Assembly (NCBI RefSeq): GCF_014647635.1 | Contig: NZ_BMPO01000001.1 | Span: 558,001-622,000, forward strand | Length of the DNA stretch: 64,000 nucleotides | Origin: Pseudomonas matsuisoli | Lineage (GTDB): Bacteria > Pseudomonadota > Gammaproteobacteria > Pseudomonadales > Pseudomonadaceae | Reading direction: 5' to 3' | In this document: positions 34,716 through 43,999 of the stretch, piece after piece | Layout: each line of letters opens with the position of its first letter | Numbering within the stretch: the stretch's first letter is position 1 | Made by a program: the position numbers and the translations under genes | Notes under the pieces: model-generated | What the model saw: the letters and a program-made list of their open reading frames with translations, nothing else | Told to the model about the DNA's origin: nothing | Database searches by the model: none

Positions 34716-36056
34716 ATGAGCGCACTGACAGATTCGAAGCACGCCCGGGAAGGACTCTCGGTCACGGACGGTGTCGCCGTGGTGGTAGGCGTCGTGGTCG
34801 GCATCGGGATATTCGGGTTTCCACCCATGGTCGCCCAACATGTGGAAACGCCCTTGGCCTATTTGGGCCTGTGGCTGGCGGGCGGATTGTTCATGCTGGT
34901 CGGTGCGCTTTGCTATGCCGAACTCGGATCGAGCTACCCGAGCGAAGGCGGTGAGTATCACTATTTGCGTAAGGCCTTCGGCGGCCAGCTCGCGCTGCTG
35001 TTTGCCTGGGCGCGCGGAACGGTGATCCAGACCGGTGCCATTGCGGTCGTCGCGTTCATCTACGGCGAATATGCGCAAGGCCTGCTCCCCCTCGGCCCGA
35101 ACGGGGCCAACTGGCATGCGCTCTTTTCTGTCCTGGCATTGACCGCCTTGAATGTCCTTGGCACCCGCGAATCCAAACGTCTGCAGGTCACGCTGAGTCT
35201 GCTCACCGTCTTCGCGGTGAGCGGCGTCGCCATTGCCGGCATCCTGATCGGCAACGAACCGCTTGCGCCTGCACAGCTGCCGTCGGGTGGGCCGTCGCTT
35301 GGCGTATTAGGCATGGGCATGGTGTTCGTATTGCTGACCTATGGCGGCTGGAACGAAGCGGCCTATCTCACCGGCGAGCTGAAGAACCCCGAGCGTAACG
35401 TCGCTCGTGTGCTCGTCATCGGGACGCTCATCGTCACGGGACTTTACCTGCTCTCGAATTTTGCCTTCCTGCAGATATTCGGCCTCGAAGGACTCCGCCA
35501 GACAAGTGCGGTGGGCGCGGACCTGATGAGCACAGTCGCAGGCCCTTGGGCATCGGTCGCGCTGAGCCTCATCATCTGCATTGCGGCATTGAGCACCTTG
35601 AATGCCACCATCCTAACTGGGGCACGTGTCTATTACGCCATTGGCCGTGATGTGCCGCGCTTCGCCATGCTTGGCGAGTGGAACGACCGTGGCTCAACGC
35701 CGGTGCGCGCGCTTCTAGTCCAGGCCGGTATCACATTGATTCTGCTGCTGTTCGGTGCCTTGAGCGAAGACAGCGTCAATAGCATGGTGGCCTACACGGC
35801 GCCGGTCTTCTGGTTCTTCATGTTCATGGTGACGCTCTCGTTGCTTCGGCTAAGGCAGCTGGACAAGCGTCGAGAGCGACCTTTCAGCGTACCGCTCTTT
35901 CCGTGGCTGCCCCTGTTGTTCGCCGCCGTTTGCCTTGGTTTGTTCTGGTCGAGCACGTTGTATGCGGGAACGGGTGCGCTGCTTGGATTGGTCGTCCTCG
36001 CGGCGGGCTTGCCATTGCTTGCCATGCGCAACCCGGTACCGATCGGTACGCGATAG
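34716..36056 (+). CDS. APC-family amino-acid/polyamine permease
   Basis: A 446-aa protein with about twelve membrane segments. ATG 34716 follows the methyltransferase stop by 4 bp; an in-frame ATG at 34668 would overlap it. The first segment carries VVVGVVVGIGIFGFPPMVA, the unwound TM1 signature of APC transporters, and SYPSEGGEYHYLRKAFG follows. Substrate is not evident. Tight spacing suggests translational coupling with the exported methyltransferase. Confidence 0.88.
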   Translation: MSALTDSKHAREGLSVTDGVAVVVGVVVGIGIFGFPPMVAQHVETPLAYLGLWLAGGLFMLVGALCYAELGSSYPSEGGEYHYLRKAFGGQLALLFAWARGTVIQTGAIAVVAFIYGEYAQGLLPLGPNGANWHALFSVLALTALNVLGTRESKRLQVTLSLLTVFAVSGVAIAGILIGNEPLAPAQLPSGGPSLGVLGMGMVFVLLTYGGWNEAAYLTGELKNPERNVARVLVIGTLIVTGLYLLSNFAFLQIFGLEGLRQTSAVGADLMSTVAGPWASVALSLIICIAALSTLNATILTGARVYYAIGRDVPRFAMLGEWNDRGSTPVRALLVQAGITLILLLFGALSEDSVNSMVAYTAPVFWFFMFMVTLSLLRLRQLDKRRERPFSVPLFPWLPLLFAAVCLGLFWSSTLYAGTGALLGLVVLAAGLPLLAMRNPVPIGTR

Positions 36057-36161
36057 CGTGTTCATCACGGCAAAAATGAATTCCGTTCCGAGGATGCGCA
36101 GGAATCTTTCATCAAAGCGTGCTATCAAACCCGCTTTGCCTTATCGCTCCCTAGAGGTTGA

Positions 36162-36860
36162 ATGAACAACGTCCGCTATATCGATCTACTCATCTGCGAC
36201 TGTGACGGCGTGCTGATCGACAGCGAAATCATCGCCGAGCGCAACGTGCGTGACTCATTGGCCGAACGCTTTCCTATCCATGAGCTGGAACAGGTTCTGG
36301 CGGGCACGTTTGGCCTGCAGAGCCGCGACATTCTTGCGCGGGTCGAAGCGCATTTCGGTGTTCAACTGCCACCGTCGTTCTACACCGAAATGCGTGCACG
36401 TAACGAAGCGCTGATTCGTAGCCAGGTGCAGGTCATCCCTGGCGTTCGCGACGCGCTGTACGCTATCGATCTACCCTTGGCTGTCGCGTCCAACAGCCGC
36501 TACGACGCCGTCGAATTCGCGCTGCAACGAAGTGAGCTTACCGATCGCGTAAACGTTGGTATTTTCAGCGCCGACCGCGTGGAACGTCCAAAACCGGCAC
36601 CTGATGTCTACCTCGCTGCGGCCAAGGCGGCCAATGTCGATCCCGCTCGATGCATCGTGGTCGAGGACAGCAGCACAGGCGTCACAGCCGCCTTGACCGC
36701 CGGCATGCGCGTTTTAGGATTTCTAGGTGCAAGCCACATTCCTGCGGAGCATGGGGAGACCTTGCTTCAGTTGGGCGTGGAGCGCGTTTTCGACGACATG
36801 AGCGAACTGCCAGGGCTTATCCATTCGCTTATGCAAATCCCTGGCGAAGGGCACGCCTGA
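36162..36860 (+). CDS. HAD-superfamily phosphatase, YieH/beta-PGM type
   Basis: A 232-aa cytoplasmic HAD subclass I hydrolase. Motif 1 is ICDCDGVLIDSE (nucleophile Asp, acid Asp two residues later), motif 2 VASNS, motif 3 Lys in RPKPAPDVYLAAA and motif 4 VVEDSSTGV. It resembles YieH/6-phosphogluconate phosphatase and beta-phosphoglucomutase-like phosphatases. The natural substrate cannot be read from sequence. It lies 105 bp after the APC permease on the same strand. Confidence 0.9.
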   Translation: MNNVRYIDLLICDCDGVLIDSEIIAERNVRDSLAERFPIHELEQVLAGTFGLQSRDILARVEAHFGVQLPPSFYTEMRARNEALIRSQVQVIPGVRDALYAIDLPLAVASNSRYDAVEFALQRSELTDRVNVGIFSADRVERPKPAPDVYLAAAKAANVDPARCIVVEDSSTGVTAALTAGMRVLGFLGASHIPAEHGETLLQLGVERVFDDMSELPGLIHSLMQIPGEGHA

Positions 36861-37015
36861 CCTTGCTTCCCAACGCGCCCCTTCGTCACTGGCCATCCGA
36901 GCAGGGGGCGCAGTACTGGGCAATCAGACGGTGAGGCGTAGTACCGCAGGCGAAGCCAACGCGGAACGACTGGGGTAGACTTCCCGCCTTTAGCCTCTGT
37001 TAGCCGGGAAGCCTC

Positions 37016-38023
37016 ATGCCCATCCGCCATTGCATCGTTCACTTGATCGAAAAGAAGCCGGACGGCTCCCCCGCCGTCCTGCATGCGCGTGATTCCGAAT
37101 TGGCCGAATCACGCGCCATCGAAAACCTCCTCGCCGATCTGAATGACAGCTACAACGCCAAGCAAGGCAAGGCGTGGGGACTGTTTCATGGCGAGTCCGG
37201 CGCCTATCCTTTCAGTGGCTGGTTAAAGGAATACCTCGACGGCAACCAGACGTTCGCGCCCTTCACGCGGCAGGCGGTCGAGCATCTGCAAAAGCTGATG
37301 GAAGAATCCAACCTGTCAGCCGGCGGCCATGTGTTGTTCGCCCACTACCAGCAAGGCATGACGGATTACCTCGCTATCGCCCTGCTCCATCACAGCGAAG
37401 GCGTCGCCGTTACCGATGAACTCGATGTCGCGCCAGCCAAACATCTCGATCTCGGCCAATTGCATCTGGCGGCCCGCATCAACCTTTCCGAATGGCAGAA
37501 CAACACGCAATCTCGGCAATACATCTCCTTTATCAAAGGCAAAGGCGGAAAAAAGGTCTCGGACTACTTCCGAGATTTCATCGGTTGCCAGGAGGGTGTA
37601 GATGCGCCAAACGAGACCCGTACCCTGCTCAAGGCCTTCAGCGACTTCGTCGAAAGCGAGGACTTGGCCGAGGAGCAGGCCAAGGAAAAAACCAGTGCGC
37701 TGGTCGACTACGCCAGCAGTCAGGCTCGATTAGGCGAACCCATCGCGCTGGATGAGCTTTCCAGCCTGATCGACGAGGACCGACCGAAAGCGTTTTACGA
37801 CCACATCCGCAACAAGGATTACGGTCTGGCTCCGGAAATCCCCCCCGACAAGCGCACGCTGAACCAATTCCGGCGCTTCACCGGCCGCGCGGAGGGTTTG
37901 TCCATTAGCTTCGAGGCGCACCTTTTAGGCTCGAAAGTTGAGTACGACGAGCAACAAGACGTGCTCATCATTCGCCAGGTTCCGACACAGTTGAAGGATC
38001 AATTGAAGCGGCGGCAAGAGTAA
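37016..38023 (+). CDS. ndpA: Nucleoid-associated protein NdpA/YejK
   Basis: A 335-aa protein of the usual YejK length. It begins [14 protein letters not shown] and has [38 protein letters not shown] and the C-terminal DQLKRR. The family localises to the nucleoid in E. coli; its role is unclear. It is a single gene, converging on the GIY-YIG gene across a short inverted repeat. Confidence 0.94.
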   Translation: MPIRHCIVHLIEKKPDGSPAVLHARDSELAESRAIENLLADLNDSYNAKQGKAWGLFHGESGAYPFSGWLKEYLDGNQTFAPFTRQAVEHLQKLMEESNLSAGGHVLFAHYQQGMTDYLAIALLHHSEGVAVTDELDVAPAKHLDLGQLHLAARINLSEWQNNTQSRQYISFIKGKGGKKVSDYFRDFIGCQEGVDAPNETRTLLKAFSDFVESEDLAEEQAKEKTSALVDYASSQARLGEPIALDELSSLIDEDRPKAFYDHIRNKDYGLAPEIPPDKRTLNQFRRFTGRAEGLSISFEAHLLGSKVEYDEQQDVLIIRQVPTQLKDQLKRRQE

Positions 38024-38082
38024 TCACTCGCCAAGTATTGCGTTCTCGCGCCCCGCTAGTTCCCACGGAGTCAGCAAAATAG

Positions 38083-38113
38083 GTAGGGTGGATAACGGCG
38101 CAGCCTTATCCAC
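38083..38113. repeat. Short GTAGGGTGGATAA inverted repeat
   Basis: GTAGGGTGGATAA (38083-38095) and TTATCCAC (38106-38113) form an imperfect palindrome with a 10-base loop. It shares GTAGGGTGGA with the repeat at 16148 and, like it, lies between convergent genes (ndpA and the GIY-YIG gene). Confidence 0.65.
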
Positions 38114-38163
38114 GTAACGGCAGCAGCGCGCGCGAAACCAGTGAAAGCAGCTTATTTCTACGC

Positions 38164-38505
38164 TCACGCATCAAGCAGAATCTTTCGCTTGATAGGCGCG
38201 ATGTGGGAAGACTCGGCAAGCACCGAACTGGCGACGATCAGCGCTTCCTTTCGATGCTTGCCCAAGCGCTTGATCGCCCGCTCTCGGCGGAGCGCGTCGC
38301 CCTTGTTGCCCACCGTTTCGATATAAACGAGCGCCTCGGCCGGGCTTGACCGGAAGAACCGCGCGCCTTTTCCGCTCTGATGTTTGGCAAAGCGCTTGAA
38401 TGGGTCATCGCTGATGCCGCAGTAGAGCGCTCCGTTCATCGCACGAACGAGGTAGACGAACCAAGGCTTACCTTCGCCTACCTCGAGTAGATCGCCATCA
38501 GGCAC
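38164..38505 (-). CDS. GIY-YIG endonuclease-fold protein (YhbQ-like)
   Basis: A 113-aa protein. GTG 38505 is preferred: it overlaps the pcs stop by 8 bp, follows GGAAAG, and is shortly before the domain. An upstream frame reaching 38655 lies entirely inside pcs. The domain runs [28 protein letters not shown], the GIY-YIG core with Tyr and Arg conserved, but Ile/Tyr of the first motif are replaced by V-Y-L. Standalone YhbQ-type members may act on DNA; the function is unproven. Confidence 0.85.
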   Translation of the reverse strand: MPDGDLLEVGEGKPWFVYLVRAMNGALYCGISDDPFKRFAKHQSGKGARFFRSSPAEALVYIETVGNKGDALRRERAIKRLGKHRKEALIVASSVLAESSHIAPIKRKILLDA

Positions 38506-39211
38506 CCGCGAGCTTTCCGCGTACGGTTCTCCATACGCATACACCGACGAAATACACGCCGGACAGCCACCACAGCGCGGTGATCGCCACCGAGTGATGA
38601 GGGTGCTGCCAGATAAGCAGCGCGCTCGTAACCAGCCATATCGCCGTCGCAGCAATATTTAGCGCCATGAACTCGCGAACCCGGAACGGGTGGAGAAACT
38701 TCATACGCGTCAACGTCAGTGCCGCTAGCACGATGACGACCACCAAATTCGTCGTTGCACTCATATCCAACAAGAAGAGATACAACGCGACAACGTTCCA
38801 GGCAGCTGGAAAGCCGACGAAATAGTTGTCTTTGCTTTTCATGTTGACGTTGCAGAAGCAGTACAGCGATGAGACCAGTATCAGGCCAACGGCAACCAGC
38901 GAGAGCGCGGGCGGCATTTCGATGTACTGGTAGATGAAGAGCGCGGGAATGAAAACGTAGCTCAAATAATCGATGACGGAGTCGAGAATCACGCCGTCGA
39001 AATGCGGTAGCACAACCTTCACTTGGAATTTACGTGCGAGTGTACCGTCGAGGCCATCGACGATGAGCGCCGCCCCAAGCCATAACAAACAACCCTGAGG
39101 CTGCCCATTGACCAGAGCCAACATGGACAACAGCCCGAAGATCACGCCGGTAATTGTAATGGCATGAGCACTCCAGGCCTTGGCTTTATCAAAAATCACG
39201 TACTCGGCCAC
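38498..39211 (-). CDS. pcs: Phosphatidylcholine synthase
   Basis: A 237-aa inner-membrane CDP-alcohol phosphotransferase with about seven membrane segments, starting at GTG 39211. The active-site motif is D55-G56-x2-A59-R60, then G73-x3-D77-x3-D81. The 12-residue spacing after AR, instead of the usual 8, is the mark of Pcs enzymes. Pcs condenses CDP-diacylglycerol with choline to make phosphatidylcholine in one step. It is present in P. aeruginosa near the same neighbours. The 3' end overlaps the GIY-YIG start. Confidence 0.93.
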   Translation of the reverse strand: MAEYVIFDKAKAWSAHAITITGVIFGLLSMLALVNGQPQGCLLWLGAALIVDGLDGTLARKFQVKVVLPHFDGVILDSVIDYLSYVFIPALFIYQYIEMPPALSLVAVGLILVSSLYCFCNVNMKSKDNYFVGFPAAWNVVALYLFLLDMSATTNLVVVIVLAALTLTRMKFLHPFRVREFMALNIAATAIWLVTSALLIWQHPHHSVAITALWWLSGVYFVGVCVWRTVRGKLAGA

Positions 39212-39418
39212 TTGCTAATCTCGACATCGCGGGAAACGGCGGATTATTCACGTCTTATAAGGCACAGACCATGCCCCCGGACAAAAAAATCTTCCTTAAC
39301 TCACCGCCCAAAAAGGAGGCCCATCAGGCCCCCGCCAATTGCGAAGTAGACCATGACTGCCCGGTGGCGTTCAGGTTCATCGGACCAATTGCACCATTGC
39401 ATGTCAGCTGTGCACAAA

Positions 39419-39442
39419 AAAGGGGACTCGAAAGTCCCCTTT
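39419..39442 (-). terminator. Intrinsic terminator of the aap operon
   Basis: AAAGGGGACT (39419-39428), loop CGAA, AGTCCCCTTT (39433-39442). On the minus strand the stem is followed by a T run. It lies 15 bases after the aapP stop. Confidence 0.92.
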
Positions 39443-39456
39443 CTCTCCATCTTAGC

Positions 39457-40224
39457 TCAATGCAGGATCTGCCCGAGGAACAGTTTGGTACGCTCGTTTT
39501 GCGGATTGTCGAAGAACTGGTTCGGCTCGGCCTGCTCCACGATCTCACCTTTATCCATGAAGATGACTCGGTTCGCCACGGTACGGGCGAAACCCATTTC
39601 GTGGGTAACACAGAGCATCGTCATGCCGTCTTCGGCGAGGCCAATCATCGTGTCCAGAACCTCTTTCACCATTTCAGGATCAAGTGCGGACGTCGGCTCG
39701 TCGAACAACATGATTTTCGGCTTCATGCACAGGGCACGTGCGATGGCGACGCGCTGCTGTTGCCCACCGGAAAGCTGTCCTGGAAATTTGTTGGCCTGCT
39801 CAGGAATCCGAACGCGCTGCAGGTAATGCATTGCGACTTCTTCGGCTTCCTTCTTTGGCATCTTGCGCACCCACATAGGGGCAAGCGTACAGTTCTGCAA
39901 TACCGTGAGATGCGGGAACAGGTTGAAGTGCTGGAACACCATACCCACTTCGCGGCGGACCGTTTCAATGTCCTTGAGGTTTTCGGTTAGCTCCACGTCA
40001 TCAACAATGATACTGCCTTTCTGATGCTCTTCGAGGCGGTTGATGCAGCGAATGGTCGTAGACTTGCCCGAGCCAGATGGTCCGCAGAGTACGATACGCT
40101 CGCCCTGCTTCACGTTCAGGTTGATGTCCTTCAATACGTGAAACTGGCCGTACCATTTGTTCACGTCCGTCATCTGGATCATCGTCTTATCGCCGATTTC
40201 CAGGCGCTTAGCGCTATCACTCAT
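39457..40224 (-). CDS. aapP: AapP, amino-acid ABC transporter ATPase
   Basis: A 255-aa ABC ATPase. Walker A is GPSGSGKST, the Q-loop region [13 protein letters not shown], the signature LSGGQQQR and Walker B IMLFDEP, followed by the His switch VTHEMGFA. Sequence and order (J-Q-M-P) match the general L-amino-acid Aap/Bzt transporter. It powers uptake from the cytoplasmic face. It lies 15 bp after aapM and is followed by a strong terminator. Confidence 0.95.
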   Translation of the reverse strand: MSDSAKRLEIGDKTMIQMTDVNKWYGQFHVLKDINLNVKQGERIVLCGPSGSGKSTTIRCINRLEEHQKGSIIVDDVELTENLKDIETVRREVGMVFQHFNLFPHLTVLQNCTLAPMWVRKMPKKEAEEVAMHYLQRVRIPEQANKFPGQLSGGQQQRVAIARALCMKPKIMLFDEPTSALDPEMVKEVLDTMIGLAEDGMTMLCVTHEMGFARTVANRVIFMDKGEIVEQAEPNQFFDNPQNERTKLFLGQILH

Positions 40225-40239
40225 GTTTGCTTTGCTCCT

Positions 40240-41337
40240 TTAACGACGATGGCCGGTGTCGAGCTTGCGCTCGAGTCGCTGACTGTACTGCGACATGCCA
40301 AAGCAGAAGATGAAATAGATCAGGGCACCGAACACGTATCCTTCGGTGGACATACCCAGCCAGGCCGGGTCGACCGTTGCCTGGTGCAGGCTATTCAACA
40401 AGTCGAACAGCCCGATGATGATTACTAGGCTGGTGTCTTTGAACAGCGCAATGAAGGTGTTCACGATGCCTGGAATGACCAGCTTCAGGGCTTGCGGCAG
40501 GATCACCAAGCCCATCACGCGCCAGTAGCCAAGCCCCATCGCACCTGCCGCTTCGTACTGCCCTTTCGGAATGGCCTGCAAACCGCCCCGGACGACTTCA
40601 GCGATGTACGCGGACTGGAACAGGATCACGCCGATGAGTGCACGCAGCAGCTTGTCGAAGCTCATGCCTTCCGGAAGGAACAGGGGCAGCATGACCGACG
40701 ACATGAACAGCACCGTGATCAACGGGACCCCGCGCCAGAACTCGATGAACGTCACGCAGAGCACACGCACGGCCGGCATGTGCGAACGACGCCCCAGCGC
40801 CAACACGATGCCGAGCGGCAGCGCGCCTGCGATACCGGCAGCAGCGATGACGAGGGTGAGCGTGAGCCCGCCCCAGCGAGTCGTCGGTACCTGCTCGAGG
40901 CCGAGTACGCCACCATGCAGCAGAATCCAGGCGACCACTGGGTAGACGATGAGGAATCCGATACCGTAAATCGCCCGGCGCGGCATCGCTTTGAAGAATA
41001 CCGGGGCGGCACCGACGATCGCGATCAACAGCGTCAGGTTTACACGCCAGCGCTCTTCAGTCGGATAGAACCCGTACATGAACTGACCAAAGCGTTCTTT
41101 AATGAAGACCCAGCAGGCACCGCCCGGCGCGCAATCCGCCCGCGTAGTGCCACTGAACGTCGCACTGATGAACGCCCAGTCCAACAATGGCGGGATGAGC
41201 AACCAGATCAGGTATGCCGCCAACAGCGTCAGCAATGTATTGACGGGGCTCGAGAACAGATTGGCCCGCATCCATGCCCATGCGCCGACCGTCTTTCCCG
41301 GCGGCGGCAAGTCTGGTTTGAAAGTATGTGTCGTCAT
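40240..41337 (-). CDS. aapM: AapM, amino-acid ABC transporter permease
   Basis: A 365-aa permease with about eight membrane segments. The C-terminal half carries the HisM-type EAA loop (EAAGAMGLGYWRVMGLVILPQA) and RGVPLITVLFM. The N-terminal extension (TFKPDLPPPGKTVGAWAWMR, then a long periplasmic loop) is typical of AapM/BztC, which are larger than ordinary HisM proteins. It pairs with AapQ in the membrane, with 9 bp between the genes. Confidence 0.94.
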   Translation of the reverse strand: MTTHTFKPDLPPPGKTVGAWAWMRANLFSSPVNTLLTLLAAYLIWLLIPPLLDWAFISATFSGTTRADCAPGGACWVFIKERFGQFMYGFYPTEERWRVNLTLLIAIVGAAPVFFKAMPRRAIYGIGFLIVYPVVAWILLHGGVLGLEQVPTTRWGGLTLTLVIAAAGIAGALPLGIVLALGRRSHMPAVRVLCVTFIEFWRGVPLITVLFMSSVMLPLFLPEGMSFDKLLRALIGVILFQSAYIAEVVRGGLQAIPKGQYEAAGAMGLGYWRVMGLVILPQALKLVIPGIVNTFIALFKDTSLVIIIGLFDLLNSLHQATVDPAWLGMSTEGYVFGALIYFIFCFGMSQYSQRLERKLDTGHRR

Positions 41338-41346
41338 GTTCTTGCC

Positions 41347-42525
41347 CTATCGCTCCGCCAACGCCATCCGCTTGTTGTACACGTTCATCAGCAGCGAAAT
41401 GGTCAGACTGATGGTGAGATAGACGGACATGGTAATTGCGATCGTTTCGATCGCTTGCCCGGTCTGGTTCAACACCGTGCCCGCGAACAACGCGACCATG
41501 TCGGGATAACCGATGCCAGCGGCCAAAGACGAATTCTTCGTCAGATTCAGGTATTGGCTGGTCAGCGGTGGAATGATGACGCGCATCGCTTGCGGGATGA
41601 TCACCAGCCTTAGCGTTTTCCCAGCGGGAAGACCAAGCGAATTGGCCGCTTCTGTCTGACCATGGCTGACAGACTGGATACCGGAGCGAACTGTTTCGGC
41701 AATGAACGCAGCGGTATAGACCGACAACGCCACCAGCAACGCGAACAGTTCGGGAATCACGACCCAACCACCACGGAAGTTGAAGCCCTGGAGCTGCGGC
41801 ACTTCCCAATGGAGTGGTGCGCCAAACACCAGCGCAGCGAGCAATGGCAGACCGATGAACAGCCCAAGCACAGTCAGCAGGACCGGGAAGCGCTCGCCGG
41901 TCGCGTGGCGTTTCGCTTTGGCCCAGCGGAATACGACGATGCTCGCAACGAAGGCGATCGCCAGCGCGACCAACATCGCTGTCAGGCCTTCTGCACCCAC
42001 GGGCGCTGGCACGTAAAGTCCGCGGTTGTTGAGGAAAAGCGTACCCATGAAGTCCAGGCTTTGCCGCGGGTTCGGTACCAACCGTAGCACGGCGAAGTAC
42101 CAAAAGAAGATCTGCAGCAACGGCGGAATATTCCGGAAGACCTCGATATAGACAGAGGCCATTTTGCGAATCAGCCAGTTAGGCGATAACCGCGCGACAC
42201 CAATGATAAATCCGAGCACTGTGGCAATGATGATGCCGAGTGCGGAGACCAGGAGCGTATTGAGCAAACCGACAAAGAAAAGTCGGCCGTAGCTATTGGC
42301 TTCGCTGTAATCGATGAGGCTCTGACTGACGCCGAACCCCGCGCTGTTATCGAGGAACCCGAAGCCGGAGGTAATGCCTCGGTTCTGCAGATTGGTCTGG
42401 GTGTTCTGGAAGAGATACCACCCGAGGGCAACCACAGCGACGATCGCGATGATCTGGAACGCCCATGCACGCGTGCGCGGGTCGTTGAGTAACGAGGAGC
42501 GCGATGCTCCGACTGGTTTTGCCAT
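41347..42525 (-). CDS. aapQ: AapQ, amino-acid ABC transporter permease
   Basis: A 392-aa permease of the AapQ/BztB type. It has a long second periplasmic/linker insertion between membrane segments (about residues 90-220) and the EAA loop EAANSLGLPAGKTLRLVIIPQAM near residue 290. FRNIPPLLQIFFWY is the usual HisMQ signature. It lies 85 bp after aapJ, across a strong hairpin. Confidence 0.94.
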   Translation of the reverse strand: MAKPVGASRSSLLNDPRTRAWAFQIIAIVAVVALGWYLFQNTQTNLQNRGITSGFGFLDNSAGFGVSQSLIDYSEANSYGRLFFVGLLNTLLVSALGIIIATVLGFIIGVARLSPNWLIRKMASVYIEVFRNIPPLLQIFFWYFAVLRLVPNPRQSLDFMGTLFLNNRGLYVPAPVGAEGLTAMLVALAIAFVASIVVFRWAKAKRHATGERFPVLLTVLGLFIGLPLLAALVFGAPLHWEVPQLQGFNFRGGWVVIPELFALLVALSVYTAAFIAETVRSGIQSVSHGQTEAANSLGLPAGKTLRLVIIPQAMRVIIPPLTSQYLNLTKNSSLAAGIGYPDMVALFAGTVLNQTGQAIETIAITMSVYLTISLTISLLMNVYNKRMALAER

Positions 42526-42552
42526 GATGCATTCCGGTAAAGACTAAACAAA

Positions 42553-42600
42553 CGCCGCTACCCGGCTCACAGCATTTCGCTAGGAAGCCGGGTAGCGGCG
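42553..42600 (-). promoter_or_regulatory. 15-bp perfect hairpin between aapJ and aapQ
   Basis: CGCCGCTACCCGGCT (42553-42567) and AGCCGGGTAGCGGCG (42586-42600) are exact complements with an 18-base loop. No T run follows, so it is more likely an mRNA-stabilising or partial-termination structure than a full terminator. It begins about 10 bases after the aapJ stop. Confidence 0.8.
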
Positions 42601-42610
42601 AGGCGACGGA

Positions 42611-43639
42611 TCAGCGCACCGGTGGCGCGTAGAGGATACCGCCGTTGTTCCACTGCGCGTTAAGACCGCGCTTGATCTTCAACTCACTGCCTTGACCGAC
42701 GTTGCGCTCGAAGGATTCACCGTAGTTGCCGACTTGCTTGACGATCTGAACGGCCCAATCCTTCGGCAATTTCAGGTCGTTGCCGAAGCTGCCTTCAGCA
42801 CCCAGCAGACGCGCGACGTCCGGGTTCTTGGTTTCTTTCGCCATTTGCTCGACGTTCGCCGAGGTGACGCCCAATTCTTCTGCGCCAATCATGGCAAAGA
42901 GGGACCACTTCACGATCGCGAACCAATCTTCGTCGCCACGGCGCACAGCTGGGCCGAGCGGTTCTTTGGAGATGACTTCCGGCAGCACGACGTACTGATC
43001 CGGCTGAGCCAGCTTGATACGTTGAGCGTAGAGCTGCGACTGGTCAGAGGTCAGTACGTCGCAACGGCCTGCTTCCAGCGATTTGGCGCTTTCGTCGGAA
43101 CGATCATAGGTGATGGGGGTGTATTTCAGACCGTTGGCACGGAAGTAATCCGATACGTTGAGTTCGGTCGTGGTACCGGCCTGGATGCAGATCGTCGCAC
43201 CGTCGAGCTCTTTGGCGCCAGAAACACCAAGCTCCTTGTTCACGAGGAAACCAACGCCGTCATAGTAGTTGACGCCAGCGAAGTTCATGCCCATGCCGCC
43301 GTCGCGGGAACTGGTCCAGGTGGTGTTACGCGACAGCATGTCGATTTCACCGGACTGCAGCGCAGTGAAGCGCTCCTTGGCGGTGAGAGGCGAGTAGCGA
43401 ACCTTGGTTGCATCCCCGAACACCGCTGCGGCGACCGCGCGGCAGACGTCAACGTCGAGCCCCTTGTAGGCGCCGCCCGCTTCGGCATAAGAGAAGCCAG
43501 GAAGACCATCACTGATGCCACACTGAACGAAGCCTTTCTTTTTAACGGCATCCAGCGTGGGGCCGGCATGCGCTGTGCCTGCGAGGCCGAACACGGCGGC
43601 AGCGGTCAGCGCCGCAAGGGTGGACTTAACCATCTTCAT
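42611..43639 (-). CDS. aapJ: AapJ, general amino-acid-binding protein
   Basis: A 342-aa periplasmic protein starting at ATG 43639 with GGAGG eight bases upstream. Signal peptide: MKMVKSTLAALTAAAVFGLA, cleaving after TAHA. The mature start GPTLDAVKKKGFVQCGISDG and GLDVDVCRAVAAAVFG match AapJ/BztA binding proteins, with ligand-site motif TTWTSSRD. It binds a broad range of L-amino acids and delivers them to AapQM. It is first in aapJQMP. Confidence 0.95.
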   Translation of the reverse strand: MKMVKSTLAALTAAAVFGLAGTAHAGPTLDAVKKKGFVQCGISDGLPGFSYAEAGGAYKGLDVDVCRAVAAAVFGDATKVRYSPLTAKERFTALQSGEIDMLSRNTTWTSSRDGGMGMNFAGVNYYDGVGFLVNKELGVSGAKELDGATICIQAGTTTELNVSDYFRANGLKYTPITYDRSDESAKSLEAGRCDVLTSDQSQLYAQRIKLAQPDQYVVLPEVISKEPLGPAVRRGDEDWFAIVKWSLFAMIGAEELGVTSANVEQMAKETKNPDVARLLGAEGSFGNDLKLPKDWAVQIVKQVGNYGESFERNVGQGSELKIKRGLNAQWNNGGILYAPPVR

Positions 43640-43999
43640 CAAAACCTCCAGTTGCTTTCTTTATATTGGCCCGACAAAAACTACCTACGTCGAACCCTAG
43701 CCTGCTTCCTTGGCTTTCGCGTACTTCATCTCGAAACAGCCTTGATGAATTCGATTGACCACAGGACCTGCCGGCATCGGTTACTCAGCATGTAATAACC
43801 GCAGGGTGTTACCGTCGTACGAATCGCACGGTGACAAAGTTTCCCTTAGCAAGGGACGTACCACACCCCGACTTTAAGCCCTACTTAACGGGGTCAATAG
43901 CAAAAGTTTTATCCTTGCGACATCCTTGTTCACCAATTCCATCGGCCAGTTTTTCCCAGCGCACCGTTATGGACAGACAGGCCCCAAAAAGGAGCATCG
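43640..43999. other. Divergent promoter region of aapJ and the esterase gene
   Basis: This 360-bp gap between divergent genes has no supported coding frame. It contains a 15-base dyad TCCCTTAGCAAGGGA (43842-43856, six-base arms), which could be an operator. No promoter is clear enough to name. Confidence 0.45.

Noticed and set aside
40492-41613. Long plus-strand open frame opposite aapM and the start of aapQ
   Set aside because: It lies fully antisense to well-supported transporter genes, has low-complexity polar composition and no ribosome binding site. It is a codon-bias shadow.
42692-43795. Long plus-strand open frame opposite aapJ
   Set aside because: Antisense to aapJ, no recognisable domain, no start signal.
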